A stretch of 64,000 bases of DNA from UMGS363 sp051881815 (GTDB taxonomy: Bacteria; Bacillota; Clostridia; Oscillospirales; Ruminococcaceae), in contig JBJEQP010000117.1 in the NCBI GenBank assembly GCA_051881815.1, positions 26,972 to 90,971 on the forward strand. Reading direction: 5' to 3'. The notes below the pieces were generated by a model, which saw only the letters and a list, made by a program, of their open reading frames with translations, did no database searches and was not told the origin of the DNA. The position numbers were made by a program, and so were the translations under genes. This document shows, piece after piece, positions 17,825-24,981 of the stretch; within the stretch, counting starts at the first letter, position 1; every line of letters starts with the position of its first letter.

Positions 17825-17861
17825 CGAAAAAAAGCAGCGGAAGAATTTCTGCCGCTGCTTT
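17825..17861 (-). terminator. Rho-independent terminator after pilin gene 17888-18448
   Basis: Minus strand AAAGCAGCGG / CCGCTGCTTT stem with a 10-base loop, then TTTTTT. It lies between the pilin and the peptidase gene and probably limits read-through into the latter. Confidence 0.85.
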
Positions 17862-17887
17862 CTTAAAAACTATTTTACTTCAACAAA

Positions 17888-18448
17888 TTAGTTGGAAGAA
17901 TTTGTGCCTTCACCGAGCTGAGGAGCAGGATAGATACCGTAGATGTTGCCTTCCTTAGCATCTGCCTTCTGATCGCCTTCTGTGATTTCTTCGAATTCAG
18001 CCTTTGTTGTGAAGCCGCTGATTACATCCCAGCCGGAAGACTGTGTAGCATAGCCAGCGTATGTGCAGGAATATGTACCTACGTTGAATACAGCAATGCC
18101 GTAGCCCTTGAATGTATCGCCGAGGTATGCAGCGAGGTCAACGTCTTCATCGTCAGGAGTCTTGTTAACGCCGGACCATGTTAATGCGATAACGCCGTCG
18201 TCAGCATCTTCAAATGTGAAGGAGCCTTCTTCATCAGCACCGAAGTCCCAGTTAGCAATACCGAGCTGTGTAAGAGCGGAAGAAGCAGCAGTATGAACCT
18301 GCTTTGCACCGGAGTTAGCGGAAGAGATTCTTGCGTTTCTAACGTAACCAAGCATAGAAGGTACGAGGATAGCAGCAAGAATACCGATGATTGCGATAAC
18401 TACGATAAGTTCGATAAGGGTAAAGCCCTTAGTTTTTGAATTTCTCAT
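17888..18448 (-). CDS. Type IV pilin (major-type)
   Basis: 186 residues, MRNSKTKG then FTLIELIVVIAIIGILAAI, with Glu5 after the PilD cleavage site. The first ~45 residues are nearly identical to those of the pilin at 16406-16885, so the two are recent paralogues with diverged globular heads. Head is acidic, with a C-terminal Asn/Ser tail. AAGGAGG is correctly placed. Its short gap (67 bases) to the upstream pseudopilin suggests co-transcription from the promoter at 19306. Confidence 0.9.
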   Translation of the reverse strand: MRNSKTKGFTLIELIVVIAIIGILAAILVPSMLGYVRNARISSANSGAKQVHTAASSALTQLGIANWDFGADEEGSFTFEDADDGVIALTWSGVNKTPDDEDVDLAAYLGDTFKGYGIAVFNVGTYSCTYAGYATQSSGWDVISGFTTKAEFEEITEGDQKADAKEGNIYGIYPAPQLGEGTNSSN

Positions 18449-18515
18449 GGGAAATTCCTCCTTTTCTTATTTTAAAATGTTTTTTATAAAAAGCGTAAAA
18501 CGCGCTTTTCCAAAA

Positions 18516-19250
18516 TTAATCGCTTGAGAGATCATCCTGATAGGGATAAACTCCGTAATAGATACCTTCACTCTTTATGATATTTCTGACATCTTTAACA
18601 TTGTCGAGACCACAATACTTATAGCCGCCTACACCTTTGTTGTATTCCTTAAGGTAATTGGTTGCCATTGTCGGATCCTTTCCGTTTTCAAGTTCACGGT
18701 AAACAACAGAATCCACAGTATAGTTATCAAGGTCTATATACACCGCATAGCTTCCATCAAGCTTACTGTCAACAGAACCCATGATCTCCTTTTCGAACAA
18801 CTCATAACGTTCTTTTTTATATGCCTGCGCTTCGGAGGTGACCTCCTTGCTGTAAACGTCAGATTTCTCACTGTTTTTTGTGATCGACTTAACCTCGATC
18901 TTGTCGCCCAATCTGAGCCCATCGTACTTCTTTCCGTTGCCTTCTTGAGCAATATGGAAAAATACGGCCGCAGCATTCGGTTCCTCTGTTCCGCTTGTAT
19001 TGACATCAAAGAACGATATGTCCTGTTTGATCTCACAGTCGATCAGAAAGCTCTGGAATGTGCTGTACATCATCTGAGCTTTATTTTGATCTGTTTCGAT
19101 CTTTGCATCTCTTACAAAACCCGGCATAATGATAGAAACCATGCCTGCAAGTATTGCAAGGATAGCAATAACGATCAAAAGCTCTATAAGCGTAAAACCT
19201 TTGAGCGTTTTTGTTGCGGAGGACTTACCGCAGTTTTTATTACTGTCCAT
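18516..19250 (-). CDS. Type IV pilin-like protein (large)
   Basis: 244 residues from the ATG at 19250 (MDSNKNCGKSSATKTLKG) with GGAGG eight bases upstream; a longer frame start at 19394 would put the prepilin signal 65 residues in and overlap the promoter, so it is rejected. The leader ends G/FTLIELLIVIAILAILAG. The head is charged and longer than in the neighbouring pilins. It leads a pilin pair downstream of pilT. Confidence 0.85.
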   Translation of the reverse strand: MDSNKNCGKSSATKTLKGFTLIELLIVIAILAILAGMVSIIMPGFVRDAKIETDQNKAQMMYSTFQSFLIDCEIKQDISFFDVNTSGTEEPNAAAVFFHIAQEGNGKKYDGLRLGDKIEVKSITKNSEKSDVYSKEVTSEAQAYKKERYELFEKEIMGSVDSKLDGSYAVYIDLDNYTVDSVVYRELENGKDPTMATNYLKEYNKGVGGYKYCGLDNVKDVRNIIKSEGIYYGVYPYQDDLSSD

Positions 19251-19305
19251 TGGGATCTCCTCCTGATAAGTTTCACTTTTTATTAAGTGTTCTCTTACTG
19301 TTATC

Positions 19306-19334
19306 ATTATATATCGAAAGCAATATTTTGTCAA
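19306..19334 (-). promoter_or_regulatory. Strong sigma-A promoter of the pilin pair
   Basis: Minus strand TTGACA (19334-19329), 17-base spacer, TATAAT (19311-19306): both hexamers match consensus exactly. It separates pilin expression from pilB/pilT. Confidence 0.9.
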
Positions 19335-19494
19335 TAGATTTTGCAATATTTTCCCACTAAAAAAGTGAATTTGTGAACTTTTTCTTTTTATCACTAAATT
19401 TGTGATTGTTTTTTGCCATTTTGACTAATTTGTTAATAAAAGCAAACGTTTTCGTATACTCTCGGTAAAACTGTATAATAGCCTTGCCGAAGAA

Positions 19495-19556
19495 AAATGT
19501 TTTTTGTTTAAAACGTTTATGCAATTTTTGCACCTTTCTTCGGCAGAAACTATATT
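19495..19556 (-). terminator. Possible terminator after pilT
   Basis: TTGCCGAAGAAA (about 19480-19495) and TTTCTTCGGCAG (19536-19549) are complementary across a ~40-base AT-rich loop. A weak hairpin with T-rich flanks; it is the only candidate for ending the pilB-pilT transcript. Confidence 0.4.
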
Positions 19557-19568
19557 TTTTCGAAAAAA

Positions 19569-20687
19569 TTAATATCTGTTCGCTGCATTGCCGCCTGCGC
19601 CCTTGAGGTAACGTTCATATTCAGCGATATCAAGGCTCTTTTCACGGGCATTTGTATCGGTGATAACGCCGTCCTTAACAAGACGTGCAAGCTCCTGATC
19701 GAGGCAGACCATACCTTCCTTCTTACCTGTCTGGATAGCTGTCTGGATAAGGTGGACCTTGTTGTCACGAACCATTGCCTTAACGGCGTCGGTTGCATTG
19801 AGGATCTCAAGAGCGGCGATACGTCCCGTTCCGTCAGCCTTCGGGATAAGTGTCTGTGCGATGATTCCGACAAGAACGGTTGCGAGCTGCGAACGGATCT
19901 GGTTCTGCTGGTGAGCAGGGAAAACGTCGATGATACGGTTGATTGTATCGGCAGCACAGGTGGTATGAAGTGTGGACATTACAAGGTGTCCTGTTTCAGC
20001 GGCTGTAACAGCGGCGTTGATTGTTTCAAAGTCTCTCATTTCTCCGACGAGAATAACGTCCGGGTCTTCACGGAGTGCGGCACGAAGGGACATAGCGAAC
20101 GATTCAACGTCGTCGCCGATCTCTCTCTGGTTTACCATGCAGCGCTTATGCTCGTGAACGTACTCGATAGGGTCTTCAACGGTGATGATATGAGCTGAAC
20201 GGTTGATATTTACATAGTCGATCATTGCTGCAAGAGTTGTAGATTTACCTGAACCTGTAGGTCCTGTTACAAGGATAAGTCCACGGGGACGCATTGCAAA
20301 TTCACCGAGGATCGGAGGGAGATCGAGGTCGGCAAGTGACGGGATATCGTTGCGGAGAAGACGGATAGAGATAGCCGTATTGCCCTTCTGGTGGTAAACG
20401 TTGACTCTGTGACGGTAGCCTCTCTTTGTAACATAGGAGAAGTCGGTATCGACCTTGTTCTTGATATTCTCGAGCTGTCTGCCGTTAGTCATCTGTTCAA
20501 CGATCTTCATTATAGCAGCTTCTGTCATCTCGGGGTAGGACGCAAGTCTGCGGAGCGAGCCGTGAAGACGAACTACAGGTGCGATCTTTGTTGTGAAATG
20601 CACGTCGGAGCAGCCAAGAACACGGGCTTCGTCGAGGATCTTGTTAATGTTAATGACTACTTTTTCGGGAGCTTTGTTTTCTTCCAT
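19569..20687 (-). CDS. pilT: Type IV pilus retraction ATPase PilT
   Basis: 372 residues from the ATG at 20687 (MEENKAPEK), chosen because AAAGGA is ten bases upstream; a TTG at 20696 is too close to it. Walker A GPTGSGKS (142-149), Asp box EDPIEY, Walker B ILVGEMRD, His box STLHTT, and the PilT-type C-terminal segment AVKAMVRDNKVHLIQTAIQT, equivalent to the AIRNLIRE motif required for retraction. A cytoplasmic hexameric motor that disassembles pili, giving twitching or DNA uptake. It follows pilB by 53 bases. Confidence 0.95.
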   Translation of the reverse strand: MEENKAPEKVVININKILDEARVLGCSDVHFTTKIAPVVRLHGSLRRLASYPEMTEAAIMKIVEQMTNGRQLENIKNKVDTDFSYVTKRGYRHRVNVYHQKGNTAISIRLLRNDIPSLADLDLPPILGEFAMRPRGLILVTGPTGSGKSTTLAAMIDYVNINRSAHIITVEDPIEYVHEHKRCMVNQREIGDDVESFAMSLRAALREDPDVILVGEMRDFETINAAVTAAETGHLVMSTLHTTCAADTINRIIDVFPAHQQNQIRSQLATVLVGIIAQTLIPKADGTGRIAALEILNATDAVKAMVRDNKVHLIQTAIQTGKKEGMVCLDQELARLVKDGVITDTNAREKSLDIAEYERYLKGAGGNAANRY

Positions 20688-20740
20688 GTGTTTCAATTCC
20701 TTTCAAGATTATATGTGGGAGATTAATAATATAGTATCTT

Positions 20741-22429
20741 TTATACAGCGTATGTAACTCTTACGAGTTCGTCCATTGTTGTATTACCCTGCTGGACGAG
20801 TTCGGAAACGTTGTCACGGAGGAGCTTTGTTCCCTGTTTTGCGGCAAGAGCTGCGATAGCGTCTGTTTTGCCGCCGTTTGCGATAAGGCTGCTCATTTCT
20901 GTTGTGCAGGTGAGAACCTCGTGGATAGCGGTACGTCCCGTATAGCCTGTGTTATTGCACTTCGGGCAGCCGCAGGCGTCGTATATTGTAATGGACTCAT
21001 TTATGCCCATAAGTTCATTTTCTTCGGGGGTGGAGATTCGTGGTGTACGGCATTCGTAGCAGATCTTCTTAACAAGTCGCTGTGCAACGATACCGATAAG
21101 TGAAGTAGCAACCATGTACGCTGCAACACCCATATCAACAAGACGGGTAACTGTCGAAGCGGAGTCGTTTGTATGGAGTGTCGAGAGAACCATATGACCG
21201 GTGATAGCAGCTCTGATAGCGATCTCGGCTGTTTCCTGGTCACGCATTTCACCGATCATTACGATATCAGGGTCCTGACGGAGGATAGAACGGAGGGCAG
21301 CGGCGAATGTCATGCCTGCCTTTGCGTTTACCTGACACTGGTTGATGCCTTCGATATCTTTTTCGACAGGGTCTTCGACCGTAACTACGTTTACGTTCGG
21401 TTTTGCAAGCTCACCGAGCGCAGCGTAAAGGGTGGTTGTTTTACCTGAACCGGTAGGACCTGTAACGAGCAAAACGCCCTGAGGTACTCTGATAAGCTTT
21501 GAGAAGCGTTCGTAGTTGTAATCGGTCATACCGAGGTCGGTGATCTTACGGAGAGCAACGTTACCGGTTGAAAGGATACGGATAACGACCTTTTCGCCGT
21601 TTACCATCGGGAGGTTAGATACACGGACGTCAAGCGTTGTTCCGTCAACGACCTGGGAGAAACGTCCGTCCTGCGGTACACGTTTTTCTGCGATGTTCAT
21701 GCCGCTTATGATCTTAAGTCTTGTAACGAGAGCGTTATGTACAACGTTAGAAACGTTCATAAGCTCGATAAGGTCGCCGTTTACTCTTATACGGATCCTT
21801 GTAAAGGTCTTGAACGGCTCGATATGAATATCCGTTGCGCCTGCGCGGAACGAGTTTTCAACGATCGTAGTTGCAAGCTTAACGATAGGAGCGTTGTCGA
21901 TTCTTTCAGCGGACTCATCATCCATTGCACCGAGATCGTCATCGGTAAACTGATTGTTAACGCTGTCGAGGATAGCGCCTGTGTTCTGCATCGAATAGCT
22001 CTTGCCGATAGCCTTTGTGATAGCTTCCTTTGTTGCAAGGACAGGAACAACGTCCATACCCGTTGAAACCTTGATATCTTCAAAGATATAGAAGTTTACA
22101 GGATCGTGCGAAGCAACGGTAAGTCTTTTACCCGTGATCTTTATAGCAATAATGGTATGCTTCTTTGCAAGCGCCTCGGGGATCTTCTTTACAGCTTCGA
22201 TATCAATGGAAACATCGGGATCGTTAAGATCGATGAACGGAACGTTGAGCTTCTTTGCAAGTACCTGCGCAAACTGCACATCGGTAACATAGCCAAGCTC
22301 GATAACGTAGTCACCGAAGAATTTGCCCGGAACATTTTCCTCTTTTTTCACATCGAGGACGTGCTGGAGCTGTTCTTCGGTAATGACCCCCTCATTGACC
22401 ATATATTGTCCTATTGGGATGTTCTTCAT
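20741..22429 (-). CDS. pilB: Type IV pilus assembly ATPase PilB
   Basis: 562 residues from the ATG at 22429 (MKNIPIGQYMVNEGV) with GGAGA upstream. N-terminal MshEN-type domain (about 1-150), which in some homologues binds c-di-GMP; then the ATPase core with GPTGSGKTT, EDPVEKDIEG, QDPDIVMIGEMRD and STLHTNDSAST. The C-terminal zinc motif is complete (CYEC ... CGCPKCNNTGYTGR). Drives pilin polymerisation through PilC. Divergently oriented from pilD. Confidence 0.95.
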   Translation of the reverse strand: MKNIPIGQYMVNEGVITEEQLQHVLDVKKEENVPGKFFGDYVIELGYVTDVQFAQVLAKKLNVPFIDLNDPDVSIDIEAVKKIPEALAKKHTIIAIKITGKRLTVASHDPVNFYIFEDIKVSTGMDVVPVLATKEAITKAIGKSYSMQNTGAILDSVNNQFTDDDLGAMDDESAERIDNAPIVKLATTIVENSFRAGATDIHIEPFKTFTRIRIRVNGDLIELMNVSNVVHNALVTRLKIISGMNIAEKRVPQDGRFSQVVDGTTLDVRVSNLPMVNGEKVVIRILSTGNVALRKITDLGMTDYNYERFSKLIRVPQGVLLVTGPTGSGKTTTLYAALGELAKPNVNVVTVEDPVEKDIEGINQCQVNAKAGMTFAAALRSILRQDPDIVMIGEMRDQETAEIAIRAAITGHMVLSTLHTNDSASTVTRLVDMGVAAYMVATSLIGIVAQRLVKKICYECRTPRISTPEENELMGINESITIYDACGCPKCNNTGYTGRTAIHEVLTCTTEMSSLIANGGKTDAIAALAAKQGTKLLRDNVSELVQQGNTTMDELVRVTYAV

Positions 22430-22496
22430 ATATATTCTCCGTTTCTCCGTGACAAAATTTTTTGTGCCGCTCACGGTGCGGATTTTAGAAAGACTA

Positions 22497-22525
22497 TTGA
22501 AAAATATAAAAATATATGTTAAGAT
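22497..22525 (+). promoter_or_regulatory. Putative promoter of pilD
   Basis: TTGAAA (22497-22502), 17-base spacer, TAAGAT (22520-22525), about 50 bases ahead of the pilD start. Confidence 0.6.
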
Positions 22526-22573
22526 ATTGTTTAAGCAAATATCAAATTTTCTATGTAAAGGAGTTTTGCAAAA

Positions 22574-23581
22574 ATGAATATTTCATTTGCAGTATCAGAG
22601 CTTATCGGACTGCAGATCGGGATCTATGTAATGGTATTCCTTTTTGGGATCACGATCGGAAGCTTTTTGAATGTATGTATATTCAGACTTCCTGCAGGCG
22701 AGTCGCTCATCAAACGCAATTCGCACTGTATGACCTGCGGTGCAGAGATCAAGCGATACGATCTTATTCCGCTTTTCAGCTGGCTTTTCCTCCGAGGAAA
22801 GTGCCGTGCCTGCGGAGCGAAGATCTCGGCGAGGTATCCGCTTGTTGAGGGATTGACCGGACTGCTTTTCGTGCTTGTCTACACGCAGTACGATCTCATT
22901 GTAGACGGACTGATCTATCCTGCTTTTGTCTGCCTTTTCATTGCGGGCATCATTGTTATCGGATTTGAGGATTTTGATACGCAGGAAATGTCGGTATGTG
23001 TACTTGTTTATCTTGGGATCGAAGCATTTGCAACACGAGTTCTCTGTGTGCTTCTTCCGACAGCGTTCAGAGGAAATGATCTTCCGATCGTTGACGGTAT
23101 CATCGGACTTTTCGCTGTAAGCGTTCCATTGCTGCTCATCGGTTTCGTGTTCACGCCGCTTATCTACATATTATTTGTAAGTGAGGATCACAAAACTGTT
23201 AGAAAGCTCAAAAAACGTCTTGCAAAGGAGAAGCTTGACCCGAAGGAAACCGAAAAGATCACGAAGCTTCTTAACGAAACTCTTGAAAAGATCAAGGAAA
23301 GAGGTCCTGTTTACGGCTTCGGAATGGGAGATATACTTTTCATGGCTGCAGGCGGTCTGATGTTCGGCTGGAAGGCTGCTGTTGTAGCGCTTTTCATAGC
23401 GATCATCATCGGTGCTGTTGCAGCGATCATTATCAAAGTGAAGAACAAGGATAAGGAAGACGCTGACAACGCATTTGCATTCGGTCCGTGCCTTGCGGTG
23501 GGACTTGTATGCGGAGCGCTTTTCGGAACGCAGCTTTTCGATATGTATGTTGCTGCTATGACCGTTCCTTATATGATGTAA
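22574..23581 (+). CDS. pilD: Prepilin peptidase / N-methyltransferase PilD
   Basis: 335 residues, A24 aspartic peptidase. N-terminal GSFLNVCIFRLP, two zinc-type pairs CMTC and CRAC, ARYPLVEGLTG. Catalytic aspartates: one in GFEDFDTQEMS, the other in the GxGD-type FGMGD. Multiple membrane helices. A basic cytoplasmic insert (about 200-245, KKRLAKEKLDPKETEK) makes it longer than the usual ~250-290. It cleaves the KG/FTLIE leaders of all the pilins here. It is the only plus-strand gene in the cluster. Confidence 0.93.
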   Translation: MNISFAVSELIGLQIGIYVMVFLFGITIGSFLNVCIFRLPAGESLIKRNSHCMTCGAEIKRYDLIPLFSWLFLRGKCRACGAKISARYPLVEGLTGLLFVLVYTQYDLIVDGLIYPAFVCLFIAGIIVIGFEDFDTQEMSVCVLVYLGIEAFATRVLCVLLPTAFRGNDLPIVDGIIGLFAVSVPLLLIGFVFTPLIYILFVSEDHKTVRKLKKRLAKEKLDPKETEKITKLLNETLEKIKERGPVYGFGMGDILFMAAGGLMFGWKAAVVALFIAIIIGAVAAIIIKVKNKDKEDADNAFAFGPCLAVGLVCGALFGTQLFDMYVAAMTVPYMM

Positions 23582-23592
23582 ATAAACCGATT

Positions 23593-23635
23593 ATTTCGGG
23601 GGTGTGCTTATTCGAGCGCACCCCCGAAATTTTTA
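23593..23635. terminator. Bidirectional terminator between convergent pilD and pseudopilin
   Basis: ATTTCGGGGGTG / CACCCCCGAAAT, a strong GC-rich stem with a short loop, with TTTTT on the plus side and A-rich sequence on the other. It overlaps the stop codon of the minus-strand gene. Confidence 0.85.
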
Positions 23636-24424
23636 TTTCTTCGGAAGAGTGAAAACGATATAAATGTTTCTGCCCTGTTTGGTTGAATCCAGGTCGTACA
23701 TATTATCCTCGAGCGAGCCGCCGGATACCATAACGTTCGACCAGCCGTTTATAGGCTCCGCAAGATTGCGGCAGGTAGCTTCGCCCTCGGTCATAACACA
23801 TTCATAGCTTGTTATCTCCTCAGTCTTGATTATTTGACTGTCAGCTTTAGCTTTCTTCAGGGCTGACGGAAGAAGGCTTGAAACTGTGATATTGAAGCCG
23901 GAGCACTTATAACCCGTAACGAGAGTCTTATTGGTTTTATCATCGTGCTTTTCGGATATACCTGTCGCCATAAGGTTTATCGAATAATTGTACGGACCGT
24001 AAAAAGCATCGCCGAGAGCCATTCTTGTTTCCGTTTCGGAACCCTTTTTGTTACGAAGGACTCTGCCGTATACCTTTTCGTTTCTGTAGACGTATTCTGT
24101 TTTATTGTCGATGACGATGAAATTAATATCGCCGTCTTCCGATGCATTGTAACCCGATTTGCTCTTGAATGTAGAAACTGCATTTGCGAGATCGGACGAG
24201 CTTGTGCCTGTATATACGCCGAGCTTTGTGGCATATCTCAGGCTTTCGCCGATATAAGTCGCTATACCGTTCTGCGTTGTTCTCTGTGCCTCATAGTAGG
24301 TGGAATCAACGTATGTTGTTCTGATCGGATCCATCATTCTCATTATGCCGAGCATAAGTATCGACATAACAGCCATTACGATAATAAGCTCAATAAGAGT
24401 AAAGCCTTTAAGAATCTTTTTCAT
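23633..24424 (-). CDS. Minor pseudopilin (prepilin-type N-terminus)
   Basis: 263 residues, MKKILKG then FTLIELIIVMAVMSILMLG. The length and the stretch after the helix (TTYVDSTYYEAQRTTQNG) recall GspJ/PilW-type minor pilins, which form the priming complex at the pilus tip. It follows the next upstream pseudopilin by 12 bases and ends the pilC-to-pseudopilin operon. Confidence 0.85.
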   Translation of the reverse strand: MKKILKGFTLIELIIVMAVMSILMLGIMRMMDPIRTTYVDSTYYEAQRTTQNGIATYIGESLRYATKLGVYTGTSSSDLANAVSTFKSKSGYNASEDGDINFIVIDNKTEYVYRNEKVYGRVLRNKKGSETETRMALGDAFYGPYNYSINLMATGISEKHDDKTNKTLVTGYKCSGFNITVSSLLPSALKKAKADSQIIKTEEITSYECVMTEGEATCRNLAEPINGWSNVMVSGGSLEDNMYDLDSTKQGRNIYIVFTLPKK

Positions 24425-24436
24425 AGCTTCACCTCA

Positions 24437-24967
24437 TCAGTCTTCCATTGTATAGCCGGTGAAATACTTGTAGTTCAGATACATCTTCTGATCATCTACA
24501 CTTTCAGATGTGTCAACAGACTTGAAAATGTCATTGTATTCACTGTTAAGGCTGCCGTTCTTATACTTTGCGTTATCGTTCTGATCTCTTGTCTGGAGAA
24601 CATAATAATCGACCGCATATCCGTAAGCAGCACTTCTCGAACCCAAGGTATTCGGAAGAGCATCTCTTTTAAGAGTGATGTTATACTTTGTAGTAGAATT
24701 AACGGGAGGCTCTCTACCGCTTTCCTTTTCAGTGTCCGAAAGCTTCTGTTCTTTGTTTCCGCCATTTGAGTAAACAGGAACTGCTTCACTGTTTGTCTTT
24801 TTCTCAACATACTTCATCTGGTTTGCAATGCTTGAATTGTTCTGATGGTTCATTCTGTTGACATTGCAGACCGAAGCATATATCTGAGCCATGATAAGAG
24901 AGCTGATACCAAGTATGGCAAGAGCAACAAGACATTCGATAAGCGTAAAACCGCGCATTTTTTTCAT
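24437..24967 (-). CDS. Minor pseudopilin (prepilin-type N-terminus)
   Basis: 176 residues from the ATG at 24967 (MKKMRG/FTLIECLVALAILG); an alternative ATG six bases upstream is closer to the AAGGAGG and cannot be excluded. The helix FTLIECLVALAILG is of the GspI/PilV type, with Cys after the key Glu. Between the PilX-like gene and the other pseudopilin, a typical minor-pilin order. Confidence 0.83.
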   Translation of the reverse strand: MKKMRGFTLIECLVALAILGISSLIMAQIYASVCNVNRMNHQNNSSIANQMKYVEKKTNSEAVPVYSNGGNKEQKLSDTEKESGREPPVNSTTKYNITLKRDALPNTLGSRSAAYGYAVDYYVLQTRDQNDNAKYKNGSLNSEYNDIFKSVDTSESVDDQKMYLNYKYFTGYTMED

Positions 24968-24981
24968 GTTCATCTGCCTCC

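Noticed and set aside
18516..19394. Longer start for the pilin-like protein
   Set aside because: It would cover the consensus promoter at 19306-19334 and displace the prepilin leader from the N-terminus.
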